From contig OY759361.1 in assembly GCA_963662355.1 (NCBI GenBank), forward strand, positions 930,001 through 994,000: a DNA stretch of 64,000 bases, in the 5' to 3' direction. The notes under the pieces were generated by a model. That model was not told the origin of the DNA and did not search any database. It was given only the letters and a program-made list of their open reading frames with translations. Of the stretch, positions 44,076-52,686 are shown piece after piece. The stretch comes from WTFY01 sp026713925 (GTDB taxonomy: Bacteria > Pseudomonadota > Gammaproteobacteria > UBA4575). The position numbers and the translations under genes were made by a program. The stretch's first letter is position 1; every line of letters starts with the position of its first letter.

Positions 44076-44376
44076 ACAGAAGCGGAAAACTTTTGGCTTT
44101 TGCCAATCTGCAATCCTTTTTGGCACCCGGTTTCGTTTCGGGGCATTCAGGCTATCGTGACAATACTCCCCCGTCACAAAATGAGTGACCCCATATATTC
44201 TGAAACAATGCCTGATGAATCCATCTGGATGAATTCCGGGTCAGGGATAAAGAGCAAATCATGCAACCGGGTCTATTCCGGGCTTTCGTCACTGTGATGG
44301 GGGTATGTGCGTTGTTTCACCGAAAGAAACGGGCAAGAATACCCACAATCGATTTTGGAGACTGGGAGGGTTTACA
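44076..44376. other. Intergenic region after the P450
   Basis: No gene is supported here. A frame of 65 codons (44100-44297) has no ribosome site or recognisable domain. The left end contains a possible terminator for the P450 unit, and the right end provides the ribosome site of the secreted sensor-like protein. Confidence 0.45.
44093..44121 (+). terminator. Weak candidate terminator
   Basis: TTGGC-TTTT-GCCAA (44093-44106) forms a five-pair hairpin 17 bases after the P450 stop. A TTTTT run follows about 10 bases later. The stem is short and the T run is not adjacent, so the call is weak. Confidence 0.3.
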
Positions 44377-44856
44377 ATGAAGAAGTTACTTTTGGGGATA
44401 CTTTTCAGCCTGTGCCTGGCGGGGACAGGCGGTGCACGGGCTGGTGAAGCCGGTTCGGTCGAGGCCGTTGTCGGTCAGCATATGGTGGCGCAGGCAATGT
44501 TGGCTGCCCACTATGTCGCTGCTGCACTTAAGGCGGGCATGAGTGCCGGTGAGATCAACTCGGTACTGTCGGAGATTGTCGACCGGACCGTGATCGGTGA
44601 ATTCTGGATCAGCGATGAATCCGGCCGGATTGAATTTTCGAGTGCCCCGGCACAGGGTTTCGCCTTCCCGGTGGACCCTGCATCGGATGCCCAGGCTGCA
44701 GCGTTTGCACGCCTGATCACCGGTGAGGCCGCAGTGGTTGAACAGGGGGTCCAGCCTCGTGACCTGGACGGTGCACGGTTCAAGTATGTGGGTGTTGCAG
44801 GTGTGGATGGACAGCGTATCGTCCAGGTAGGCCTGCCGGCGAGCGCTTTCGAATAA
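44377..44856 (+). CDS. Secreted stand-alone sensor-like (Cache-type) domain protein
   Basis: A 159-residue exported protein. The signal peptide (MKKLLLGILFSLCLAGTGGARA) is followed by a helix-rich start and then a compact domain. GEFWISDESGRIEFSS near 78 and RFKYVGVAGVDGQRIVQVG near 134 match the periplasmic ligand-binding part seen in some histidine kinases and chemoreceptors. Here there is no membrane helix, HAMP, kinase or cyclase part after it. GGGAGGG lies about 8 bases before the ATG at 44377. It may be a soluble binding protein for a separate sensor. The function is unknown. Confidence 0.75.
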   Translation: MKKLLLGILFSLCLAGTGGARAGEAGSVEAVVGQHMVAQAMLAAHYVAAALKAGMSAGEINSVLSEIVDRTVIGEFWISDESGRIEFSSAPAQGFAFPVDPASDAQAAAFARLITGEAAVVEQGVQPRDLDGARFKYVGVAGVDGQRIVQVGLPASAFE

Positions 44857-45204
44857 TCCCCCCTCTCGAATGCCGGGGATCTCGGGCTGGAATTCCCAAG
44901 ATATGTGCCTGTCCCCAGGGAAAGGCAGCAGATTCCCGGCAGTGAAAGAAATGGCTCCGGCTCCCATGCTGGCAGCCGTGAGGCAGGAGTCCTGTAATCA
45001 CCGGTTCATGTCTGATTTTGCTCGATGCTGATCCGGTATAACAAATAGTTGCCCTTCCGGGACAACTATTCCACAATAGCGCCCCCCCGTAGATGGGATT
45101 ACAGGGTTCTGTGGCAAGCAGAGCCTTTTCTGTTTGCGGCATATGCGTTAACCGGAGCAGTTTTGGTCAATACCTGGCTAGGTGGACTGGCAGGAATCTT
45201 CTAG
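44857..45204. other. Leader region of the central carbon cluster
   Basis: About 350 bases without a gene precede tkt. A TATAAC element (45037-45042) could be a -10 box. It is followed at once by the inverted repeat at 45044, so the start site would lie within that repeat. No good -35 hexamer stands 17 bases upstream. Confidence 0.45.
45044..45070 (+). promoter_or_regulatory. Hairpin/operator upstream of tkt
   Basis: AATAGTTG (45044-45051) and CAACTATT (45063-45070) are perfect inverted arms. Between them CCC-TTCC-GGG extends the stem with one bulged A. It abuts a TATAAC element and lies about 135 bases before the tkt ATG. It could be a repressor site or an mRNA leader structure for the tkt-gap-pgk-pyk-fba cluster. 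Confidence 0.4.
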
Positions 45205-47202
45205 ATGGAAAATCGTCGGGAACTAGCGAATGCGATTCGTGCGCTGAGCATGGATGCCGTACAGTGCGCGAATTCCGGCCACCCCGGCATGCCGATGGGC
45301 ATGGCCGATATTGCAGAAGTGCTGTGGAATGATTACCTGAAGCACAACCCGAAAGATCCACTGTGGCCGGATCGGGACCGCTTCGTACTGTCAAACGGCC
45401 ACGGCTCCATGCTGCTGTATTCGTTGTTGCATCTGGCAGGATATGACGTTCCCATGGAAGAGATCCGAAACTTCCGGCAGTTGCATTCGAGGACCCCGGG
45501 TCATCCGGAGTACGGGGATACTCCAGGTGTGGAAACGACAACCGGTCCGCTCGGGCAGGGTCTGGCCAATGCTGTTGGGATGGCCCTGGCTGAGAAGATC
45601 CTGGCCGCGACATTCAATCGGGGCAGCCTGGATATTGTGGACCACTATACGTACGTGTTTGCTGGAGACGGCTGCCTGATGGAAGGCATATCGCATGAGG
45701 TGTGTTCACTTGCGGGCACACTTGGGCTTGGCAAGCTGATCATGTTTTATGATGACAACGGGATCTCCATAGACGGAGAGGTCAGGGGCTGGTTTACCGA
45801 CGACACGCCGATGCGGTTCCAGTCCTATGGATGGCATGTCATTGCAGGCGTAGATGGACATGATGCCGTGCAGATCAAGGATGCCATCGAGGACGCCAGA
45901 CGCGCGAAGGACCGCCCGACCCTGATAGGTTGCAAGACCGTGATTGGTTGGGGTGCACCGAACAAGCAGGGTACGGCGGCGACGCATGGCGCTCCCCTGG
46001 GAGAACAGGAAATCGGACAGACGCGTGCCAGGATCAGCTGGCAGCATGAGCCGTTCCAGATACCGGAATCTGTGTACAGCAAGTGGGATGCGACGGAGAA
46101 GGGCAGGTCCCGGCAGTTGCAGTGGGATGAGAAATTCAGGCAGTACCGGCAGCAGCATCCACAACTCGCTGCTGAATTTTCAAGGAGAATGCAGGGAGCC
46201 CTGCCGCCGGACTGGGGCGTGGAGTCTGCAGAGGTGATCAGGAAGGCCGTTGCGGAAGAAAAAACGGTTGCCACGCGCAAGGCTTCGGAGCTTGCACTGG
46301 ATGGGTACGCAAGTCTTCTTCCCGAGATCATCGGGGGATCGGCAGATTTGACCGGCTCCAATAACACCTGGTGGTCCGGCTCTGCAGCCGTGAATGCCGG
46401 GCATGAACCAGGGAATTATATTTATTACGGTGTACGGGAATTCGGAATGTCGGCGATCAATTCCGGACTTGCCCTGCATGGAGGCTTCATCCCCTACGGC
46501 GCCACCTTTCTTGTTTTTTCGGAATATGCGCGCAATGCCCTGCGCATGGCGGCCTTGATGGGTTTGAGGAACATTTTTATCTACACCCATGATTCGGTGG
46601 GTCTGGGAGAGGACGGTCCGACCCACCAGGCTGTCGAGCAGCTGGCAACCCTTCGGTATATCCCGAACATGTCAGTGTGGCGCGCTGCAGATACGGTAGA
46701 ATCTGCGGTGGCGTGGAAATATGCAATTGAACGTGAGGCCGGGCCGACATGCCTGGTTTTTTCACGTCAAAGCCTGCCTTTCATACCACGCAGTGAAGAA
46801 CAGGTTGCCGGAATTGCCCGGGGTGGATACGTGCTGCTTGATTGTGCGGCCACCCCGGAGCTCATACTGATTGCCACGGGGTCTGAAGTGGGCATTGCCC
46901 TGCAGGCTGCCAGGGAGCTGAATGCTCAGGGCAGGCAGGTACGCCTGGTTTCCATGCCGAGTACAGATGCATTCGATGCCCAGGACGATGTGTACAAGGA
47001 TTCCGTCCTGCCCGTCCATGTCAGAAAACGCTTGGCCATTGAAGCTGGGGTACCGGATTACTGGCTGAAGTACGTGGGTTTTGAGGGAGACACGATGGGG
47101 ATCTCCACTTTCGGGATGTCTGCACCCGGGCACGCCGTGATGCAGCATTTCGGATTTACCAGTGAACACATCGTCAGGCGTGCCCTGGAAATGCTTGACT
47201 AG
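45205..47202 (+). CDS. tkt: Transketolase
   Basis: A 665-residue thiamine-diphosphate enzyme moving two-carbon units between sugar phosphates. Motifs include SGHPGMPMGMAD near 26 and the ThDP signature GDGCLMEGISHEV near 153. Substrate histidines lie in SNGHGS and TATHGAPLG-like positions (GTAATHGAPLG near 258). The pyrimidine-binding FIYTHDSVGLGEDGPTHQ lies near 456. It is the first gene of a five-gene plus-strand cluster for trunk carbon metabolism. AGGA lies about 9 bases upstream of the ATG. With rpe at 60.3 kb it also serves the pentose phosphate branch. Confidence 0.97.
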   Translation: MENRRELANAIRALSMDAVQCANSGHPGMPMGMADIAEVLWNDYLKHNPKDPLWPDRDRFVLSNGHGSMLLYSLLHLAGYDVPMEEIRNFRQLHSRTPGHPEYGDTPGVETTTGPLGQGLANAVGMALAEKILAATFNRGSLDIVDHYTYVFAGDGCLMEGISHEVCSLAGTLGLGKLIMFYDDNGISIDGEVRGWFTDDTPMRFQSYGWHVIAGVDGHDAVQIKDAIEDARRAKDRPTLIGCKTVIGWGAPNKQGTAATHGAPLGEQEIGQTRARISWQHEPFQIPESVYSKWDATEKGRSRQLQWDEKFRQYRQQHPQLAAEFSRRMQGALPPDWGVESAEVIRKAVAEEKTVATRKASELALDGYASLLPEIIGGSADLTGSNNTWWSGSAAVNAGHEPGNYIYYGVREFGMSAINSGLALHGGFIPYGATFLVFSEYARNALRMAALMGLRNIFIYTHDSVGLGEDGPTHQAVEQLATLRYIPNMSVWRAADTVESAVAWKYAIEREAGPTCLVFSRQSLPFIPRSEEQVAGIARGGYVLLDCAATPELILIATGSEVGIALQAARELNAQGRQVRLVSMPSTDAFDAQDDVYKDSVLPVHVRKRLAIEAGVPDYWLKYVGFEGDTMGISTFGMSAPGHAVMQHFGFTSEHIVRRALEMLD

Positions 47203-47241
47203 CTGAACACATTTGTTTTTGAGAGCACTACGGAGAAAGTG

Positions 47242-48246
47242 ATGACTATACGACTTGCAATTAATGGGTATGGACGAATCGGCAGGAATATCATGCGTGC
47301 CATCTATGAGTCGGGGCGCAATACAGAAATACAGGTGATTGCAATCAATGACCTCGGCGATGCAGATACCAATGCACACCTGACCCGGTTCGATACGGCA
47401 CACGGGAGGTTCAGTGGGACCGTTGAGGTGGATGGCGAGTACATGGTGATCAATGGGGACCGTATCCGCGTGTGTGCCGAGCGGGACCCTGCCCGGCTCC
47501 CGTGGGGTGAACTGGGCATTGATGTCGTGCACGAGAGCACAGGATTTTTCGCCAGCAAGGAGAAGGCGTCGGCGCATCTTGCGGCCGGGGCCAAAAAAGT
47601 CATCATTTCCGCACCGGGCGGCAAGGATGTGGATGCCACGGTCGTATTCGGTGTCAATCATGACATTCTGAGTGCGCGGGACACGGTCATTTCAAATGCC
47701 TCGTGTACCACCAACTGTCTGGCGCCGATGGTCAAGCCACTGCACGAGGCTATCGGTTTGGAAAACGGGGTAATGACGACAGTCCATGCCTACACCAATG
47801 ATCAGGTTCTGACCGACGTGTATCACAGTGACCTGCGGCGTGCACGCTCGGCTCCCATGTCAATGATTCCCACCAAAACGGGAGCAGCATCAGCCGTGGG
47901 GCTGGTACTGCCCGAGCTGAATGGCAAGCTGGACGGTTTTGCAATTCGTGTACCGACCGTCAATGTATCGCTGGTGGACCTGACCTTCCTGGCAGCACGT
48001 GATACGAGCGTCGAGGAAGTGAATTCCGTGATGCAGGATGCGGCCGATGGGCATGTGCTGGAGTATGTGAACGCACCTTTGGTCTCAGTGGATTTCAATC
48101 ACGATTCCCGTTCATCCAACTTTGATGCATCCATGACCAAGGTCATGGGTGGGCGTACTGTGAAAGTCTGCTCCTGGTATGACAATGAGTGGGGGTTTTC
48201 CAATCGCATGCTGGACACTACACTCGCCCTTATGAATGCAAAGTGA
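47242..48246 (+). CDS. gap: Glyceraldehyde-3-phosphate dehydrogenase, type I
   Basis: A 334-residue enzyme interconverting glyceraldehyde-3-phosphate and 1,3-bisphosphoglycerate. NAD motif INGYGRIGRNIMRA lies at residue 6. Catalytic Cys155 is in SNASCTTNC and the paired histidine is in TTVHAYTNDQ. The C-terminal WYDNEWGFSNRM is intact. The residue after the second strand is INDLGD, so NAD preference is likely. The ATG at 47242 is preferred over the GTG immediately before it; GGAGAAAG lies just upstream. It is 39 bases after tkt. Confidence 0.97.
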   Translation: MTIRLAINGYGRIGRNIMRAIYESGRNTEIQVIAINDLGDADTNAHLTRFDTAHGRFSGTVEVDGEYMVINGDRIRVCAERDPARLPWGELGIDVVHESTGFFASKEKASAHLAAGAKKVIISAPGGKDVDATVVFGVNHDILSARDTVISNASCTTNCLAPMVKPLHEAIGLENGVMTTVHAYTNDQVLTDVYHSDLRRARSAPMSMIPTKTGAASAVGLVLPELNGKLDGFAIRVPTVNVSLVDLTFLAARDTSVEEVNSVMQDAADGHVLEYVNAPLVSVDFNHDSRSSNFDASMTKVMGGRTVKVCSWYDNEWGFSNRMLDTTLALMNAK

Positions 48247-48299
48247 CAGGCGCTCGCCTGCCTACCGGTGTTTGCAGTACGAGATAGGTTGGACTGGGC

Positions 48300-49478
48300 A
48301 TGTCAGTACTGAACATGACCGATCTTGATCTTGCAGGTCAGCGTGTGCTGATTCGGGAAGACTTTAATGTGCCGGTAAAGGATGGCCTGGTGACCAGCGC
48401 GAAACGCATCAAGGCCGCACTGCCCACGATTCATCTGGCTCTTGAGCGGGGTGCAAAGGTCATTTTGCTTTCCCATCGTGGTCGGCCCGCTGAAGGCCGG
48501 CACGATCAGGACCTCTCCCTGTTACCGGTTGCTGAATATCTTGAAAGCTATTGCCATCTGGATGTGCGGCTTGAAAAAAACTGGCTGGACGGAATCGATG
48601 TCAGGGCAGGCGAAGTGGTAATGTGTGAGAATGTACGTTTTCAGGCAGGTGAACAAGATAACGACGAGCACCTCTCGAAAAAGATGGCCGCCCTATGTGA
48701 CATCTACGTAATGGATGCGTTTGGTACAGCACACCGGTCACAGGCTTCGACCTGCGGAGTGGCAAGGCATGCTCCCGTGGCTTGTGCGGGTCCGCTGTTG
48801 GCGAAAGAGCTGGATATGCTGGATCGTTCATTGACCGACCCGGCCCGGCCCATGGTGGGAATCGTCGGCGGCTCCAAGGTTTCGACAAAGTTGACGATCC
48901 TGAAATCATTGCTGGATAAAGTGGATCAGCTGGTTGTGGGCGGCGGCATTGCCAATACCTTCCTGGCTGCGGCCGGCAAGCCGGTTGGCAAGTCGCTGTA
49001 TGAAAAAGGCCTGCTGGGTATCGCAGGGGACTTGTTGCGGGAAAGCAGCCTTCGGAATACGGATATCCCGCTGCCAACGGATGTCGTGTGCGCGACCGGA
49101 GTTTCAGATACGGCACTGGCTACCATCAAGGGTGTGGATGACGTCGAGGAAGAGGATATGATTCTGGATATCGGTCCGGATACTTCGAAAAGACTGGCTG
49201 ATTACCTGTCTGATGCAGGTACGATCATATGGAATGGACCGCTCGGGATGTTTGAACTGGAGGCCTTTTCACGGGGCTCGGAAGTTGTGGCCAGAGCCGT
49301 AGCGGACAGTCCTGCCTTTTCCATTGCAGGCGGGGGCGATACACTGGCTGCAGTGGACCGGTTTGGTCTGGAGGATCAGATTTCATATATCTCGACGGGA
49401 GGCGGGGCATTTCTGGAATACCTGGAAGGAAAGACCCTGCCTGCAGTTGACATGCTCGAGCACAGGGCTCGAAGTTAG
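48300..49478 (+). CDS. pgk: Phosphoglycerate kinase
   Basis: A 392-residue two-domain kinase. The basic patch and substrate site appear as VLIREDFNVPVKDG near 15 and LLSHRGRPAEGRHDQDLSL near 55. The hinge and nucleotide-binding GIVGGSKVSTKL near 188 and the GGGDTLAAVD loop near 345 are clear. It transfers phosphate between 1,3-bisphosphoglycerate and ADP. It starts 53 bases after gap and belongs to the same cluster. Confidence 0.97.
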   Translation: MSVLNMTDLDLAGQRVLIREDFNVPVKDGLVTSAKRIKAALPTIHLALERGAKVILLSHRGRPAEGRHDQDLSLLPVAEYLESYCHLDVRLEKNWLDGIDVRAGEVVMCENVRFQAGEQDNDEHLSKKMAALCDIYVMDAFGTAHRSQASTCGVARHAPVACAGPLLAKELDMLDRSLTDPARPMVGIVGGSKVSTKLTILKSLLDKVDQLVVGGGIANTFLAAAGKPVGKSLYEKGLLGIAGDLLRESSLRNTDIPLPTDVVCATGVSDTALATIKGVDDVEEEDMILDIGPDTSKRLADYLSDAGTIIWNGPLGMFELEAFSRGSEVVARAVADSPAFSIAGGGDTLAAVDRFGLEDQISYISTGGGAFLEYLEGKTLPAVDMLEHRARS

Positions 49479-49572
49479 GTATGCCAGATGCTCGATACAG
49501 TGTATTTCAAGCAGGGAAATCCGGCAGGTATGCAACGGATGGCTGCCTGCAGGCCTGTCATGAGGCATTAGA

Positions 49573-51051
49573 ATGGGGGCACTGACTGAAACCCGTGACC
49601 GGAAGACAATTTTCCGGCATACCAAGATCATAGCAACCCTGGGACCTGCCACAGACAGTGACGAGGTCATGGAGAAACTGATCGATGTGGGCATTGACCT
49701 CGTGCGGTTGAATTTCTCACACAGCACCTATGAAGACAATGCATGGCGCATAAAAAACCTGCGCAGACTCAGCAAGGAAAAGCACCATGAGGTGGGTGTG
49801 ATCGGCGACCTGCAGGGTGCAAAAATCAGGATCGGGGCCTTTCGTGACGGGCATATTGAACTGAATACCGGTGAATCGTTCTGCATTGACACGAACCTGT
49901 CCTTGGAGGATGGCGACCAGACTGCGGTGGGGGTGACCTACGAGAACTTGGCCAGGGATGTAAACACTGGAGACACCCTGCTGGTAGATGACGGGAGAAT
50001 CGTGCTGGCGGTCACAGAAGTTTCACAGGGCAGGGTATACAGTGAAGTCATCATGGGCGGGGAGCTGGTCAGCAGCAAAGGAATCAATCGCAAGGGAGGC
50101 GGCCTGGCTGCTGCCGCCCTTACGGACAAGGACCGGCAGGATATTCGCGACGCAGTGAAACTGGATATTGATTATCTGGCGGTTTCGTTCCCCTGTTCGG
50201 CTGAAGACGTCAGGCTGGCACGGGAACTGTTCGTGGAAGCTGGAGGTGACGGAGGAATCATTGCCAAGATCGAACGGACAGAAGCCCTGGATACTATCGA
50301 TCAAATCCTGGAGGAATGTGATGCCATCATGATTGGTCGGGGAGACCTCGGGGTTGAAATCGGGGATGCCGAAGTGCCGGGTCTGCAGAAATTGTTGATT
50401 GACAGGGCTCATGCCAAAAATTGTACCGCCATCACGGCAACGCAGATGATGGAGTCGATGACGTACAGCCCTATCCCGACCCGTGCGGAAGTCTCGGATG
50501 TTGCGAATGCGGTACTGGATGGAACGGATGCTGTAATGCTGTCGGGTGAAACTGCCATTGGCAAGTACCCGGTAGAGGCTGTGAAGGCCATGCACCGTAC
50601 CTGCATGGCGTCGGAAAGAAGGGTGCACAACACCGTATCCGACTATCGGCAGGACATGCAATGCGGCAGGGTCGATGAAGCCATTGCCATGTCAGCAATG
50701 TATGCCGCGAACCATCTGGGCGTTGCTGCCATCGCTGCACTGACTGAATCAGGGTCCACGGTGCTGTGGATGTCCCGTATCAACTCGGCAATTCCGATCT
50801 ATGCGTTGACCCGGCATGAAAAAACCCTGCGCAGGGTAACCTTGTATAAAGGAGTCTATCCGGCACCGATGGAAACAGTGAGCCGGTCCCATGCCGAGGT
50901 CAACAAGGATGCGATTGATGTATTGCTTCGCTGCCGTGTCGTGTATGAAAACGATCTTGTGATCATTACCAAAGGGGACCTGATCGGTGTTGACGGAGGA
51001 ACCAATGCGTTGAAAATTGTCCGTGTCGGGCACCTGATTGAGCCGGAATAA
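49573..51051 (+). CDS. pyk: Pyruvate kinase
   Basis: A 492-residue glycolytic enzyme making pyruvate and ATP from PEP. The N-terminus TKIIATLGPATDS, the Mg/K site VRLNFSHSTYED, the catalytic IIAKIERTEALDTID near 230, and GRGDLGVEIGDAEVP are intact. ATQMMESM and the ESG-type C-terminal domain (ALTESGSTVLWMSR) are present, the latter resembling bacterial PykA-like enzymes. It sits between pgk and fba. Together with the distant ppsA it sets the PEP/pyruvate balance. Confidence 0.96.
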   Translation: MGALTETRDRKTIFRHTKIIATLGPATDSDEVMEKLIDVGIDLVRLNFSHSTYEDNAWRIKNLRRLSKEKHHEVGVIGDLQGAKIRIGAFRDGHIELNTGESFCIDTNLSLEDGDQTAVGVTYENLARDVNTGDTLLVDDGRIVLAVTEVSQGRVYSEVIMGGELVSSKGINRKGGGLAAAALTDKDRQDIRDAVKLDIDYLAVSFPCSAEDVRLARELFVEAGGDGGIIAKIERTEALDTIDQILEECDAIMIGRGDLGVEIGDAEVPGLQKLLIDRAHAKNCTAITATQMMESMTYSPIPTRAEVSDVANAVLDGTDAVMLSGETAIGKYPVEAVKAMHRTCMASERRVHNTVSDYRQDMQCGRVDEAIAMSAMYAANHLGVAAIAALTESGSTVLWMSRINSAIPIYALTRHEKTLRRVTLYKGVYPAPMETVSRSHAEVNKDAIDVLLRCRVVYENDLVIITKGDLIGVDGGTNALKIVRVGHLIEPE

Positions 51052-51115
51052 TCCATCCTTTCCACCCCAGAACTGTTACCTGTTACCAGAATGTACGAGC
51101 ATCAGGAGAAATCGT

Positions 51116-52141
51116 ATGAATATTGAAGAACTCAATAAGATCGCACGCGCCATGGTGGCGCCCGGGCGAGGAATTCTTGCCATGGATGAAAGCCATCCCA
51201 CCTGTAACAAGCGCTTTGAGAAGCTTGGAATTCCCACCACAGAACCCATGCGCCGGGCCTATCGCGATATGCTGGTAACCTCCCCCGGACTGTCTGACTT
51301 TATCAGTGGGGCAATTTTGTTCGATGAAACTATCCGTCAAAATACCTTGGGTGACATACCTTTTGCGGCACACCTGGGCAATCTTGGCATCATTCCCGGC
51401 ATCAAGGTCGATGCGGGGGCCAAGCCCCTGGCCGGACACGAAACCGAAAAGGTGACACACGGCCTGGATGGGTTGCGGGAGCGGTGTGCAGAATATTATG
51501 AACTGGGTGCCCGGTTTTCCAAATGGCGTGCAGTCATCACGATTGGACCCGGCCTCCCCAGCTGGGCATGCATCGAGGCCAATGCCCATGCGCTGGCCCG
51601 GTATGCCCGACTGAGCCAGGAAGCCGGACTGGTTCCAATCGTTGAACCGGAAGTGCTGATGGATGGCGATCACACGATCGAACACTGCTACTCCGTGACA
51701 GAACTCACGCAGCGAATTGTCTTTCACCAGCTTAAAAACCAAGGTGTGGCACTTGAAGGCATGATCCTCAAGCCCAGCATGGTCATCTCCGGTGCATCCG
51801 CCAGCTCTCGTGCAGATGCAAAAACCGTGGCTGAACAGACCGTACGTTGTTTACTGAATACCGTGCCTGCGGCAGTACCCGGTATTGCGTTTCTGTCGGG
51901 AGGACAAACGGACCAGGAGGCCAGCACACACCTCAATGCCATGAATTCATCAGCCCGCCCAGTGCCCTGGACGCTGACATTTTCGTATGGGCGGGCCCTG
52001 CAGCAGACGGCAATGCAGGTATGGAAGGGTGATCGTGCCAATGTGCTGCTGGCCCAGCAGGCCCTGCTCTGGCGTGCCCGGTGCAATGGTTCAGCGGCAC
52101 TTGGCAAGTACAGTGAGGCCATGGAAAGTGAGGTGGCCTAG
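51116..52141 (+). CDS. fba: Fructose-bisphosphate aldolase, class I
   Basis: A 341-residue Schiff-base aldolase of the eukaryote-like class I family. The opening MVAPGRGILAMDESHPTCNKRF is diagnostic. The Schiff-base lysine is Lys219 in GMILKPSMV. LSGGQTDQEASTHLNAMN near 262 and TFSYGRALQ follow. It needs no metal, unlike the class II aldolase usually found in such clusters. The start is ATG 51116 with CAGGAG upstream; the longer frame from 51038 overlaps pyk. It closes the tkt-gap-pgk-pyk-fba series. Confidence 0.95.
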   Translation: MNIEELNKIARAMVAPGRGILAMDESHPTCNKRFEKLGIPTTEPMRRAYRDMLVTSPGLSDFISGAILFDETIRQNTLGDIPFAAHLGNLGIIPGIKVDAGAKPLAGHETEKVTHGLDGLRERCAEYYELGARFSKWRAVITIGPGLPSWACIEANAHALARYARLSQEAGLVPIVEPEVLMDGDHTIEHCYSVTELTQRIVFHQLKNQGVALEGMILKPSMVISGASASSRADAKTVAEQTVRCLLNTVPAAVPGIAFLSGGQTDQEASTHLNAMNSSARPVPWTLTFSYGRALQQTAMQVWKGDRANVLLAQQALLWRARCNGSAALGKYSEAMESEVA

Positions 52142-52257
52142 TGCTAGTTTCAGGTGCATGCGCAGGGTACGCGGGCCATTCGCGCGGATGCCTGCAATGC
52201 GCCCGAACACGGATTGATCTATAATCCCTGCGGAATTCTGGGGCAGGCGACCACTTC

Positions 52258-52271
52258 GGATACACAGTTGC
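52258..52271 (+). promoter_or_regulatory. Candidate sigma-54 type -24/-12 element upstream of glnK
   Basis: GG (52258-52259) and GC (52270-52271) are ten bases apart within CGGATACACAGTTGCT. The TTGCT half fits the -12 element well; the -24 half lacks the CAC. It would give a leader of about 45 bases before glnK. An alternative is a sigma-70 TATAAT at 52220-52225. Confidence 0.3.
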
Positions 52272-52328
52272 TGCCCGGAACGATTCACATCGGTACATCA
52301 TTGAAACCATCTATGAAGGAGTGTTGCC

Positions 52329-52667
52329 ATGAAAATGATCACGGCCATCATCAAGCCATTCAAACTTGATGATGTACGGGAAGCCCTGTCCGAAATTGGC
52401 ATACAGGGTCTTACTGTGAGCGAGGTAAAGGGATATGGCCGCCAGAAAGGACATGCCGAGCTGTATCGGGGGGCAGAATATGTCGTGGATTTCTTGCCAA
52501 AAATAAAAATAGAAATCGGAGTGTATGAAGACCGTGTCGAGTCGGTAATCGAGGCAATTATCCGCACTGCAAATACTGGGAAAATTGGTGATGGAAAGAT
52601 ATTTGTCACCAATGTCGAACAGGTTATACGGATACGTACCGGTGAGACCGGTGAAGATGCACTGTAG
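52329..52667 (+). CDS. glnK: Nitrogen regulatory protein P-II (GlnK/GlnB)
   Basis: A 112-residue P-II signal protein that reports nitrogen and carbon status. The uridylylation site Tyr51 lies in AELYRGAEYVVDFLPK, on the T-loop. The C-terminal TGKIGDGKIFV block near 83 binds ATP/2-oxoglutarate. It is encoded directly before amtB, with a 19-base gap. By analogy with other bacteria it should plug the AmtB channel when ammonium is plentiful. Linkage to amtB favours the name glnK. A possible sigma-54 element lies upstream. GAAGGAG precedes the start. Confidence 0.95.
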   Translation: MKMITAIIKPFKLDDVREALSEIGIQGLTVSEVKGYGRQKGHAELYRGAEYVVDFLPKIKIEIGVYEDRVESVIEAIIRTANTGKIGDGKIFVTNVEQVIRIRTGETGEDAL

Positions 52668-52686
52668 GAAATTCAGGGAAACAAAC

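Noticed and set aside
46762..47661. 299-codon minus-strand frame
   Set aside because: Antisense across tkt and gap; no ribosome site and no domain.
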